From Gillisella vitis (GTDB taxonomy: Bacteria > Pseudomonadota > Alphaproteobacteria > Rhizobiales > Rhizobiaceae): 64,000 nucleotides of DNA. Location: the NCBI GenBank assembly GCA_009744235.1, contig WPHV01000015.1, positions 1 to 64,000 of the forward strand. Direction: 5' to 3'. The notes below the pieces were generated by a model. The model was not told the origin of the DNA, did no database searches, and worked only from the letters and a program-made list of their open reading frames with translations. Made by a program: the position numbers and the translations under genes. Positions 1 to 8,423 of the stretch are shown here, piece by piece (within the stretch, counting starts at the first letter, position 1; each line of letters begins with the position of its first letter).

Positions 1-27
1 CCCCACCCGTTATGCGCTAGACCATTC

Positions 28-57
28 CCAGGATCGGTTGTAACGAACCGATCCTGG
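28..57. terminator. Perfect 12-bp hairpin, possible terminator of an upstream gene
   Basis: Positions 28-39 (CCAGGATCGGTT) pair perfectly with 46-57 (AACCGATCCTGG) around a six-base loop. There is no T-run, so rho-independent termination is only a guess. The gene it would serve lies left of the window. It could instead be the first stem of the structured region that follows. Confidence 0.4.
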
Positions 58-107
58 AGCGTCGAACCTCCGCAATAGACGGCCCGTGTCGGTCGTTAAA
101 AGACACC

Positions 108-312
108 CCTCAGCCATAGGTTTGTGGCTGAGGCGGTGGACCATGCCTATATGGTCCCCACACCACCATTCTGTGGCGTCGGGGAGGCCTTGGCGTATGT
201 CCAGAGCTTCGGCTTAAAGGCCAAGGCGGTCGTTTCTATTGCGACTTTCGACCTCCCCGATCACCAGAGGGCAAAATCCTCCGGTGGTCGCTTGTCTCAC
301 AAGTGCGGGAGG
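108..312 (+). promoter_or_regulatory. Candidate structured RNA leader with sequestered ribosome binding site
   Basis: About 200 non-coding bases before the 321 gene contain nested perfect helices. A 9-bp hairpin pairs 108-116 with 125-133, and a 7-bp hairpin pairs 138-144 with 151-157. A three-way junction is closed by 9 bp (179-187 with 252-260). Inside it are a 7-bp stem (188-194 with 220-226), whose loop holds a short stem capped by a UUCG tetraloop (205-214), and a 4-bp stem (229-232 with 242-245). The last hairpin pairs CCTCC (278-282) with GGAGG (308-312), plus inner CTTGT/ACAAG. GGAGG is the likely Shine-Dalgarno sequence of the gene at 321, so folding could block translation. I do not recognise a known riboswitch class; a free small RNA is the alternative. 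The pairing is seen directly, the function is inferred. Confidence 0.5.
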
Positions 313-320
313 AATGAACA

Positions 321-788
321 ATGGCCGATTACAATGTCTGGGCCGATCTTTTCAGGACATGGCAATCCACGTCCGATTGGATCAAGGCGGTCGCAATCGT
401 CACGCCACCGGCGTTTGCGATGGGGGCGCTGGCACTGCTGCTGCGCTATAGGCTGGCGGTGCACCAGGATCTGCCCCGCCCCTACCATCTGCTGGAGGCG
501 CCACAGCACCCCGCGCAACCGTCCGAGATGATCGATAGCACAGCTATCGATGCCGCCAATGATCTTCAAAACCGGCTGGAGGAAGCCCGCCGCACGCTGA
601 TGCAACAGGGCCGATCCCTGGCGGAAAGATCGCAGCAATCAGACCCCGAAACCCGGCAGCAGATTGAACAGATCATCCTTGAAGAATATCATCGCAAATC
701 CGATCCGGCAGAGGCGCTTGCCCGCGTTCGGCAATTTGTGATCGATCAGCGAAGGTCGCGGGATCATCGACCGGAAGTGGGAGATTGA
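321..788 (+). CDS. Small membrane-anchored protein of unknown function
   Basis: The 155-residue product is not a family I can name. Residues about 22-45 form one hydrophobic stretch that could be a single membrane helix. The rest is polar and helical, rich in Glu, Gln and Arg from about residue 75 to the end, and suits a cytoplasmic coiled or helical domain. The ATG at 321 has GGAGG eight bases upstream. That site is itself paired in a predicted hairpin, so translation may be controlled by the leader. The gene stands alone, with brnT following after about 116 bases. The overlapping frame starting at 124 runs through the structured leader and is not a credible gene. Confidence 0.6.
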   Translation: MADYNVWADLFRTWQSTSDWIKAVAIVTPPAFAMGALALLLRYRLAVHQDLPRPYHLLEAPQHPAQPSEMIDSTAIDAANDLQNRLEEARRTLMQQGRSLAERSQQSDPETRQQIEQIILEEYHRKSDPAEALARVRQFVIDQRRSRDHRPEVGD

Positions 789-867
789 AGCCATACAGTC
801 GATGTAAAGTCTCAACGTGTCATTTTTCGCACTACAACCAATATAGCGCTGGAATATCAATTTTCTT

Positions 868-895
868 TTGCAATAGTACGGAATTTCCGTATACT
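868..895 (+). promoter_or_regulatory. Promoter and palindromic operator of the toxin-antitoxin pair
   Basis: TTGCAA (868-873) and TATACT (890-895) lie 16 bases apart and resemble -35 and -10 boxes. The 15-base palindrome TACGGAATTTCCGTA (877-891, one central base) overlaps the -10 box, as expected of an operator bound by the antitoxin. Transcription would begin about 902, leaving almost no leader before the ATG at 905, and no ribosome binding site is visible. The toxin message may therefore be leaderless. Confidence 0.5.
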
Positions 896-904
896 CTTTT
901 AGCC

Positions 905-1177
905 ATGAATACGCCATTCGATCCCGAAAAAGACGCTGTAAACCGAGAGAAGCACAAGCTGCCACTGTCCTTCGGAAACACGATTTTCGAAGACGATAAT
1001 CATCTGATCCTGCCCTCCATTCGTCCCGAAGACGGGGAAGAACGCTTCAAGGTGATAGGAATGGTCGGTGGCAAATTGTTTACAGGCGTCTTTACCTGGC
1101 GGGATGATCAGGCGCGGTTTATATCGGTGAGAAGGAGCAACAAGGTTGAAGAACGAGCCTATCATTCTCCCTGCTGA
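905..1177 (+). CDS. brnT: BrnT-family toxin
   Basis: This 90-residue protein matches the BrnT ribonuclease toxin family, which has a RelE-like fold and cleaves mRNA when not held by its antitoxin. The family pattern is visible: FDPEKDAVNREKH near the N-terminus, then a hydrophobic sheet region, and ISVRRSNKVEERAYHS near the end. The frame is open back to 785, but the ATG at 905 gives the standard N-terminus and sits directly downstream of a -10 box. Its last 32 bases overlap the antitoxin gene in another frame. The toxin-first order is usual for BrnTA. The presence of brnT is well supported; its activity is inferred. Confidence 0.8.
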   Translation: MNTPFDPEKDAVNREKHKLPLSFGNTIFEDDNHLILPSIRPEDGEERFKVIGMVGGKLFTGVFTWRDDQARFISVRRSNKVEERAYHSPC

Positions 1178-1424
1178 TGCAGCGGACCCCAACGATTTTG
1201 ATGTGACACCCGAGGCAATGGATCGGGGTCAGCGCGCTCGGCTGATCCGAATGACCAGAACGAAACTTGGTCTGTCGCAAGGCGAATTCGCAAACCGGTT
1301 TCATGTCCCGGTCGGGACGCTGCGCGATTGGGAACAGGCCCGTGCCACGGCTCCAGATTTTGCCATAGCCTATGTGCGCGTCATTGGCCAATATCCTGAA
1401 ATGGTCGCAAAGGCCGTGGCATAG
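1146..1424 (+). CDS. HTH-type antitoxin of the BrnT toxin
   Basis: The 92-residue product has a helix-turn-helix at about residues 42-65 (KLGLSQGEFANRF...VGTLRDWEQ), of the XRE/YiaG type. The classical BrnA antitoxin uses a ribbon-helix-helix domain instead, so this is a variant pairing in which a Cro/C1-like repressor should neutralise BrnT and autorepress the operon. The start is a TTG at 1146 inside the brnT coding region, preceded by GAAGGAG. The 32-base overlap implies translational coupling. A perfect hairpin spans the stop codon. Confidence 0.75.
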   Translation: MKNEPIILPADAADPNDFDVTPEAMDRGQRARLIRMTRTKLGLSQGEFANRFHVPVGTLRDWEQARATAPDFAIAYVRVIGQYPEMVAKAVA

Positions 1425-1448
1425 GCTCTCATTCCCTGAGCCTATGCC
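1418..1448 (+). terminator. Hairpin across the antitoxin stop codon
   Basis: GGCATAGGCTC (1418-1428) pairs perfectly with GAGCCTATGCC (1438-1448), and the antitoxin TAG stop is inside the first arm. There is no T-run, so this may stabilise the message or terminate weakly. Confidence 0.4.
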
Positions 1449-1461
1449 TGTATGCGAGCTT

Positions 1462-1603
1462 ACAGTCTGTTCAAGAATTGCAGCTGGCCTGGCGAAAATG
1501 GTGATTTCGAGAACCGGAACGGAGCGTACTTAACGTACGTGAGGCTCGGCAAGCGCAGAAATTGCCATTTGCAGACGGCCAGCGGCGATTATGGGACGGA
1601 CTG

Positions 1604-1604
<1 letters not shown>
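1462..1604 (+). repeat. MITE-like intergenic repeat, copy 1 (143 bp)
   Basis: The element begins ACAGTCTGT and ends GACTGT, giving short terminal inverted repeats. It matches the reverse complement of 15761-15957 almost base for base outside a 54-bp length difference in the middle. Its last base is the first base of the TTA that encodes, on the minus strand, the stop codon of the TRAP binding-protein gene. It contains no open frame of note. No clear target-site duplication is visible. See the finding on the two copies. Confidence 0.75.
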
Positions 1605-2740
<1,136 letters not shown>

Positions 2741-2911
2741 TTACCATTCCCCTCCAGGAAGGCAATTCGAAGGTAATCATGTTGCCAGGGCGGTGGCAAG
2801 CGGGCAGCCTTATCAGTTTAGGCTAAAGTTGAAGACAGATGAGCGCTATCGTTGACTTGGAGAGCAAACGGCGCAAAACAGATGCTCAGAACCGCTATTC
2901 TGGAGCCATCG

Positions 2912-3676
2912 ATGACCAAGCCGCTTGTCGCCATACCCGCCGATTTCCGTGCCATTGAAGGGTCCAATTGGCATTGCGTGCTGGACCAATATGTCAAGGC
3001 GACGCTGACCGTGGCCGGGGCCATGCCGGTTATTATTCCCGCTCTGGAAACCGGCGCGGATATTGAGGCGGTGCTGGACCGGGTGGATGGCGTGGTGATT
3101 TCCGGTTCGCCCAGCAATGTCCATCCCTCGCTCTATGGCCACGACGCCAGGGATAGCGACGGCCCCTTCGATCATGCCCGTGACGCAACTTCGCTGCCGC
3201 TGATCCGCCGCGCCATCGAGCGGGGGATACCGCTGCTGGCGATCTGCCGGGGTATTCAGGAGCTGAACGTGGCGCTGGGCGGCACGCTGGCCTCCGAAAT
3301 TCAGGACCAGCCCGGTACCTGGGATCATCGCAAGCCGCCGACCGATGACCGTGACCTCGCCTATTCCATCCGCCAGCCGGTGGAGGTGCGCGACGGCTCC
3401 TGCATCGCCCGCTATCTCGGCACAGCAGGGACAATCCAGATCAACTCCCTGCATCGCCAGGCGATTTCCGATCTCGCCCCTCGGCTCCAGGCCGAAGCGC
3501 TGGCTGATGACGGCACAATCGAGGCCGTCTCGGTCATCGATGCCAAGGGCTTTGCTGTCGGCGTGCAATGGCACCCGGAATATTGGGCGGAAACGGATGC
3601 CCCGTCCCGCGCCCTGTTTGAAGCATTCGGGGCGGCGGCAAGGGAGTATGCGGCAGTGAAATCCCTCGCCGCCTGA
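2912..3676 (+). CDS. Gamma-glutamyl-gamma-aminobutyrate hydrolase family amidase (PuuD-like)
   Basis: This is a class I glutamine-amidotransferase-like hydrolase of the peptidase C26/PuuD group (254 residues). PuuD cleaves gamma-glutamyl-GABA in putrescine breakdown. The catalytic triad is visible: Cys112 in LLAICRGIQELN, His221 and Glu223 in QWHPEYW. The frame is open from 2852, but the ATG at 2912 has GGAG six bases upstream and begins at the usual MTKPLVAIPAD. No other puu genes are nearby, though an ornithine decarboxylase that could feed putrescine lies about 14 kb away. It converges on the next gene with only two bases between them. Confidence 0.85.
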   Translation: MTKPLVAIPADFRAIEGSNWHCVLDQYVKATLTVAGAMPVIIPALETGADIEAVLDRVDGVVISGSPSNVHPSLYGHDARDSDGPFDHARDATSLPLIRRAIERGIPLLAICRGIQELNVALGGTLASEIQDQPGTWDHRKPPTDDRDLAYSIRQPVEVRDGSCIARYLGTAGTIQINSLHRQAISDLAPRLQAEALADDGTIEAVSVIDAKGFAVGVQWHPEYWAETDAPSRALFEAFGAAAREYAAVKSLAA

Positions 3677-3678
3677 GG

Positions 3679-4638
3679 TTATTTTTTGACAGGCGTTTCC
3701 GGCACCGGTGTCTTGACCGTGCCGTTCTCAAACCAACTGATCAGGTTATCGGCCACCAGATCGGCCATGGCATTGCGGGTTGGCACCGAGGCGGAGGCAA
3801 CATGCGGCAGCAGCGACACATTGGGCAGATCAAGGAATTCCGCCGGTACTTTCGGTTCCTCGTAGAACACATCCATCCCGGCAGCGGCAATCGTGCCATC
3901 CTTCAAGGCTGAGATCAGCGCCGGTTCATCGACGCTCCAGCCACGCCCGACGCTGATGAACACGCCATTCGGCCCCAGCGCCTTCAGCACGTCGGCATTG
4001 ACCGCCTTATGGGTTTCCGGCGTTTTCGGCACGATGCAGATCAGCGTATCGACAGCCTGGGCCAGATCCGTCAGCGACGCATGGTAATCATAGGGTACAC
4101 CGGGCTTGGGGCTGCGGGTATGGTAGCTGATCTTGACCTTGAACGGCTGTAACCGGCTGGCGATTTCACCGCCGATCCGCCCCAATCCATAAAGCCCGAC
4201 ATGGCGGCCCCGCAGCGACAGTGGCGACAGCGTAAACGGTCCCTCATTCTGCCAGCGCCCGGCCCGCAGATAGCTTTCCGCCTGATGAAATTGCCTGATT
4301 GTGTTGAGCAGCAGCGCAATCGTCGTGTCAGCAACTTCATCATCCAGCACGTCAGGCGTGTTGGTAACGATAACATTTTTGGACGCAGCTTTTGCCACAT
4401 CTACCCCATCATAGCCGACGCCGAAATTGGCGATGATTTCCAGCTTCGGCAGGCTGTCGATCAGCGCGCCCGGCACCGCACCGGCAATGGCAATGCCCCG
4501 CACGCGGGCGGCATCAGTCTCGCTTAAGCTCACGGGTTGGCCGGGCGGGGTCTGCACCAGTTCAAAACCAGGCTGCAAACGCTCCAGCACGCGCGGATGA
4601 ATTTTTCCGGGAATGAGAATAACGGGCTTATCGGTCAT
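3679..4638 (-). CDS. D-isomer-specific 2-hydroxyacid dehydrogenase
   Basis: The 319-residue enzyme belongs to the glyoxylate/hydroxypyruvate reductase branch of NAD(P)H-dependent 2-hydroxyacid dehydrogenases. It shows FGVGYDGVDV, the Rossmann loop GLYGLGRIGGEIA near residue 147, VGRGWSVDEPAL with the substrate-binding region, and the catalytic His in LLPHVASAS. The length is typical. It lies 15 bases downstream of a LacI-family gene on the same strand, so the two are probably co-transcribed and the regulator may control this enzyme. The exact oxo-acid substrate cannot be read from sequence. Confidence 0.85.
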   Translation of the reverse strand: MTDKPVILIPGKIHPRVLERLQPGFELVQTPPGQPVSLSETDAARVRGIAIAGAVPGALIDSLPKLEIIANFGVGYDGVDVAKAASKNVIVTNTPDVLDDEVADTTIALLLNTIRQFHQAESYLRAGRWQNEGPFTLSPLSLRGRHVGLYGLGRIGGEIASRLQPFKVKISYHTRSPKPGVPYDYHASLTDLAQAVDTLICIVPKTPETHKAVNADVLKALGPNGVFISVGRGWSVDEPALISALKDGTIAAAGMDVFYEEPKVPAEFLDLPNVSLLPHVASASVPTRNAMADLVADNLISWFENGTVKTPVPETPVKK

Positions 4639-4653
4639 GGGATCAAATCTCTA

Positions 4654-5676
4654 TCAGTCTCGATGTTTAATGGGGCCGGTCGATTGGCGGATACGCATTT
4701 CAGGCTTGATCAGGTGAATACCATCCGGCTCATGGCTGCCCGCCAGCTTATCCAGAAGCGCGCGCGCTGCAAGCCTGCCGACTTCCGCCTGCCCGTTTGA
4801 GACCGTGGTCAGTGCCGGTGTAGCGATCGATGCTTCTTCCAGATCGTCGTAACCAGTGACGGATATGTCGCGGCCCGGCACCAGCCCGGCGCGCGAAACA
4901 CCATTCATCAACCCGATAGCGACAAGATCGTTCCAGCACACCGCCGCCGTCGGCTTTTGCGGCAGCGACAGGAAGTTCACCGCCGCCTCGAAACCGCCCT
5001 GCTTGGTGCGCGGTCCGGGAATGCGCAGATTTGGATCAACCGCAATGCCCGCCTTACGCAAGGCGTTGACATAGCCCTGGTAACGGTCACGCCCGGTGGA
5101 GGTTTGATCGGTGCCACCGACCATGGCGATGACGCGGTGACCAAGCCCGATCAGGTGGTTGGTGGCCAGCGAAATGCCATAGGTGTCATCGCCGCGATAG
5201 GTCGGCAGGGCCAGCCCATCCATGGAGCGGGCAATCAGAATGGCGGGCATGCCGTTGTCTTCAGCCAGCATGATATCTTCCGGCGGCGAACCGATGGCAG
5301 GCGACATGATCACGCCGTCACCGCCCAGTTGAAGCAGCGTTTCGATGAAGGTCCGCTGTTTCTCTACCGAATCGTAATGGTTGGACAGAATGAAAGTCTG
5401 GCGGCTGCGGTCCAGCTCGCTTTCAATGGCTTTCAGAATTTCGCCGTAAAACGGATTCATGATGTCATGGACGACGACACCGATAATGCCGGAGCGCGAG
5501 GTGCGCAGGCTGGCGGCGCGGCGGTTATAGATATAGCCAAGCAGCCGGGCCTGGTCCTTGATCTTTTCACGGGTATCTGCCGCCACCAGCGGACTGTCTC
5601 GCAAGGCGAGCGACACCGTGGCGGTGGACAGGCCGAGACTTTCGGCAATGGTCGATAGCTTGATCTTTTGCGCCAC
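4654..5676 (-). CDS. LacI-family transcriptional regulator
   Basis: This 340-residue repressor has an N-terminal helix-turn-helix (IKLSTIAESLGLSTATVSLA, about residues 4-23), a hinge, and a periplasmic-binding-like sugar domain (IIGVVVHDIMNPFYGEI). The frame is open to 5715. I prefer the GTG at 5676 because GAGGGGGGAG lies just upstream and it gives the standard N-terminus. It probably regulates itself and the 2-hydroxyacid dehydrogenase gene that follows. An AT-rich inverted repeat lies immediately upstream. The effector is unknown, probably a sugar or sugar acid. Confidence 0.85.
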   Translation of the reverse strand: MAQKIKLSTIAESLGLSTATVSLALRDSPLVAADTREKIKDQARLLGYIYNRRAASLRTSRSGIIGVVVHDIMNPFYGEILKAIESELDRSRQTFILSNHYDSVEKQRTFIETLLQLGGDGVIMSPAIGSPPEDIMLAEDNGMPAILIARSMDGLALPTYRGDDTYGISLATNHLIGLGHRVIAMVGGTDQTSTGRDRYQGYVNALRKAGIAVDPNLRIPGPRTKQGGFEAAVNFLSLPQKPTAAVCWNDLVAIGLMNGVSRAGLVPGRDISVTGYDDLEEASIATPALTTVSNGQAEVGRLAARALLDKLAGSHEPDGIHLIKPEMRIRQSTGPIKHRD

Positions 5677-5710
5677 GGCTCCCCCCTCTGCCGGACGTGA
5701 ACAGGCCGGC

Positions 5711-5746
5711 TTCAACGCATTTAAACATTTTAATTAAAACGTTGAA
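5711..5746 (-). promoter_or_regulatory. AT-rich inverted repeat upstream of the LacI gene
   Basis: TTCAACG (5711-5717) and CGTTGAA (5740-5746) are inverted arms, and positions 5724-5743 form an 18-of-20 palindrome (AACATTTTAATTAAAACGTT). It lies 35-70 bases upstream of the GTG start, a suitable place for an operator and promoter. It lacks the central CG typical of LacI operators, so the assignment is tentative. Confidence 0.4.
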
Positions 5747-5783
5747 CGCGCCATGGCAAGGGCGGAAGAATGGTCGCCGACAA

Positions 5784-6326
5784 TCAGTCGTCCAAGGGTT
5801 CTTCAGCAAGGTCGGGCCGCGTCGCATCCGCGGGCGCAAGCAGGTTGGCATCAATGGCGGCAAGCAGTTTCATCAGCACTTTGACCTGCTTGCTGCTGAG
5901 GCCACGGGTCGCCTGGCGCTCCACCGCCGCATTGGCATCGGCGATCTTTTCCACTGTGGCACGACCGATTGGCGTCAGGAAAACCTTTGTCTGGCGGCCA
6001 TCGGCATCCGAGCCGCGCCGTTCGACAAAGCCCTGCGCCTCCATGCGCCCGATGGTCCGGGTCATGGTCGGCGCCTTGACGCCAAGGCGCTGCGCCAGAA
6101 GACCGGGTGTCAACCCTTCCTCCTCAGCCAGCAGCAGCACCACGCCCTCCTGACCGGAATAGAGCCCGCTGCCGGTCAAAAGCCGGGTCTGCACCGTGCG
6201 AAAACTGCGCGACGCCTGGGTGATCGCCATGCCAAGCTCACCACTCAAGCCAAGTTTCGCCTGTTTCCCCTCGTCTTTGGACTTGCCGGATTTCTTCTTT
6301 TTCTCGGACTTGTCTTTTTTAGCCAT
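5784..6326 (-). CDS. MarR-family transcriptional regulator
   Basis: This is a 180-residue winged-helix regulator. The core LTPGLLAQRLGVKAPTMTRTIGRMEAQGFVERRGSDADGRQ is the recognition helix and wing typical of MarR proteins. The first 25 residues are very rich in Lys (MAKKDKSEKKKKSGKSKDE), an unusual basic tail that may add non-specific DNA contact. The ATG at 6326, preceded by GGGGG, is preferred over the longer frame to 6362. It is transcribed divergently from the creatininase-family gene, with about 90 bases between the starts, so it may control that gene. Confidence 0.85.
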   Translation of the reverse strand: MAKKDKSEKKKKSGKSKDEGKQAKLGLSGELGMAITQASRSFRTVQTRLLTGSGLYSGQEGVVLLLAEEEGLTPGLLAQRLGVKAPTMTRTIGRMEAQGFVERRGSDADGRQTKVFLTPIGRATVEKIADANAAVERQATRGLSSKQVKVLMKLLAAIDANLLAPADATRPDLAEEPLDD

Positions 6327-6415
6327 GCTACCCCCGCGGTCGAAAGAAAGTGCTGTTGTCACAGGCGCTCATGTCACGCATATGATGCATAGACAAAAAC
6401 AGGCCAGTAAACCAG

Positions 6416-7237
6416 ATGCCCCATCCAGAACCGCATTTCGAGCGCAACGATCCTGCTCTTTCGCCTGCCGACAGGGCAGGTTGGATTGCTGTCCTGCCGC
6501 TCGGCGCCCATGAACAGCATGGCCCGCATCTGCCCTTCGAGACAGACACGATCATCGCGCAGGGGGTTGTGGACCGGTTGATCCTAGCATTGTCCGCGAC
6601 CCTGCCCGTCACCTTCCTGCCCGTCGAACCGGTCGGCTATTCCGTCGAGCACATGGATTTCGATTGTACGCGCACGCTTACCTTTAACGAGGCCGTGGAG
6701 CGCTGGCTCGGCATCGCCGAAGCCCTCAGCCGCCAAGGCATTCGCAAGCTGATGATGCTCAACGCCCATGGCGGCAATTCGCCCTTGATGACCGTGGTCG
6801 CCACCGAGGCACGGGTCCGGTTCAATATGCTGGCTGTCGCCACCAGCTGGACCCGCTTCGGCCAGCCGGAAGGACTGATAAGGCCGCAAGACAAGGCTAT
6901 CGACATACATGGCGGCGATATCGAAACCTCGGTCATGCTGGCATTGCGTCCAGACCTGGTCGCGATGGACAAGGCTCAGAATTTCTCATCCAGGCAAAGC
7001 GAGTTTGCTGCCCGGTTCACCCATTTGCGCGCCTATGGTCTTCATGCCTTTGGCTGGAAAATGTCGGACCTCAATCTGCTGGGCGTGGCCGGAAATGCCA
7101 GTGTGGCCACCGCCGAGAAAGGCGAAAGCCTGCTTTCCCATGCCGTTCACGGGTTTGTGGAGCTGCTGTCGGATATCCATGACTTTGATATCGAGAAAGC
7201 CTTTGAACTGCCATCCCACTCGTCCTATATGGGGTAA
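6416..7237 (+). CDS. Creatininase-family amidohydrolase
   Basis: The 273-residue enzyme belongs to the creatinine amidohydrolase family of metal-dependent hydrolases. The metal-binding pattern is present: PLGAHEQHGPHLPFETDT (Glu and His ligands), NAHGGNSPL and GGDIETS. Members open cyclic amides such as creatinine or act on formamide-type substrates in cofactor metabolism; the substrate here is unknown. It is divergent from the MarR gene and 48 bases upstream of the CobW gene on the same strand, so co-transcription with the metal chaperone is possible. The ribosome binding site is weak. Confidence 0.85.
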   Translation: MPHPEPHFERNDPALSPADRAGWIAVLPLGAHEQHGPHLPFETDTIIAQGVVDRLILALSATLPVTFLPVEPVGYSVEHMDFDCTRTLTFNEAVERWLGIAEALSRQGIRKLMMLNAHGGNSPLMTVVATEARVRFNMLAVATSWTRFGQPEGLIRPQDKAIDIHGGDIETSVMLALRPDLVAMDKAQNFSSRQSEFAARFTHLRAYGLHAFGWKMSDLNLLGVAGNASVATAEKGESLLSHAVHGFVELLSDIHDFDIEKAFELPSHSSYMG

Positions 7238-7285
7238 TATAGTTACAGGGCGGTGTGATGCCGTTGTCCAACCATCGAGGTTCCC

Positions 7286-8368
7286 ATGAGTGAAACAGCC
7301 GTAAAACCCACACCCGTTACCGTGCTGACCGGCTATCTCGGCGCGGGCAAGACCACGCTTCTCAACCGGATTCTGTCGGAAAACCACGGCAAGAAATACG
7401 CTGTCATCGTCAATGAATTCGGCGAAATCGGCATCGACAATGATTTGATCGTCGAATCGGACGAAGAAATCTACGAGATGAACAATGGCTGCGTCTGCTG
7501 CACGGTGCGCGGCGATCTGATCCGGGTCGTCGAAGGCCTGATGCGCCGTCCCGACCGTTTCGACGGTATCATTGTCGAAACCACCGGCCTTGCCGATCCG
7601 GTGCCTGTCGCCCAGACCTTCTTCATGGATGACGATGTACGCGCCAAGACCGAGCTGGATGCAGTGGTTGCCCTGGTCGATGCCAAGCACCTGCCGCTGC
7701 GCCTGAAAGACAGCCGCGAAGCCGAAGACCAGATCGCCTTTGCCGATGTCGTTGTTATCAACAAGGCGGATCTCGTCACCCATGAGGAACTGCACCGGAT
7801 CGAAGATATCGTCCGCGCCATCAATCCCTCGGCCCGGATCTACACCACCACCCGCTCTGGCGTGGACCTGTCGAAAGTGCTGAACCAGGGCGCCTTCAAC
7901 CTGGAACGGGCGCTGGAAAACGATCCGCACTTCCTGAGCCATGAAGACGACGACCATGTCTGCGGCCCCGATTGCGACCATGACCATGGACACGATCATC
8001 ATCATCACGACCACGGGCATGACCACCATCACCACGATCATGACCATGGCCCCTCGCCAATTCATGATGTGACCGTCACCTCGATTTCGCTGCGCGGTGG
8101 CGAAATGAACCCGGATCGCTTCTTCCCCTGGATCCAGAAGGTCACCCAGACCGATGGTCCGAACATTCTGCGCCTGAAGGGCATCATCGCTTTCAAGGGC
8201 GATGCCGAGCGCTATGTGGTGCAGGGCGTTCACATGATTATCGAGGGCGACCATCAGCGACCATGGAAAGACGGCGAAAAGCATGAAAGCCGCCTGGTGT
8301 TCATTGGTCGGGAACTGGACCGCGAAAAGCTGGAAAACAGCTTCAAGGCCTGCGAGGCAGCGGCATGA
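7286..8368 (+). CDS. CobW/COG0523-family GTPase, putative zinc metallochaperone
   Basis: The 360-residue G3E GTPase has Walker [11 protein letters not shown] (16-25), the metal-binding motif [11 protein letters not shown] (Cys69, Cys71, Cys72), NKAD in the guanine-specificity loop, and a C-terminal CobW domain. Residues about 219-254 form a long His/Asp-rich tract (repeated DHGHDHHHH) that would store or capture zinc, nickel or cobalt. Such proteins use GTP hydrolysis to deliver metal to client enzymes under limitation. The preceding creatininase-family enzyme is a metalloenzyme and could be a client, and the following WD40 gene is a frequent neighbour. I see no clear Zur box upstream. Confidence 0.9.
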   Translation: MSETAVKPTPVTVLTGYLGAGKTTLLNRILSENHGKKYAVIVNEFGEIGIDNDLIVESDEEIYEMNNGCVCCTVRGDLIRVVEGLMRRPDRFDGIIVETTGLADPVPVAQTFFMDDDVRAKTELDAVVALVDAKHLPLRLKDSREAEDQIAFADVVVINKADLVTHEELHRIEDIVRAINPSARIYTTTRSGVDLSKVLNQGAFNLERALENDPHFLSHEDDDHVCGPDCDHDHGHDHHHHDHGHDHHHHDHDHGPSPIHDVTVTSISLRGGEMNPDRFFPWIQKVTQTDGPNILRLKGIIAFKGDAERYVVQGVHMIIEGDHQRPWKDGEKHESRLVFIGRELDREKLENSFKACEAAA

Positions 8369-8423
8369 AGCTTATCCCTTCCCTGCTACCAACCCCTGAC
8401 AACCATACCGGAAAGACTGCCTG

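Noticed and set aside
124-531. Open frame beginning in the structured leader and overlapping the 321 gene
   Set aside because: It lacks a ribosome binding site, runs through the paired RNA region and has a low-complexity Arg/Cys-rich translation in its overlap with the real gene.
6372-6400. Short dyad GCAT-ATG-ATGC between the MarR and creatininase-family genes
   Set aside because: Four-base arms are too short to call as an operator, though a MarR site is expected here.
6986-8284. 432-residue open frame antisense to the CobW gene
   Set aside because: It is a shadow of the GTPase coding strand; the His/Val-rich run is the complement of the His/Asp tract.
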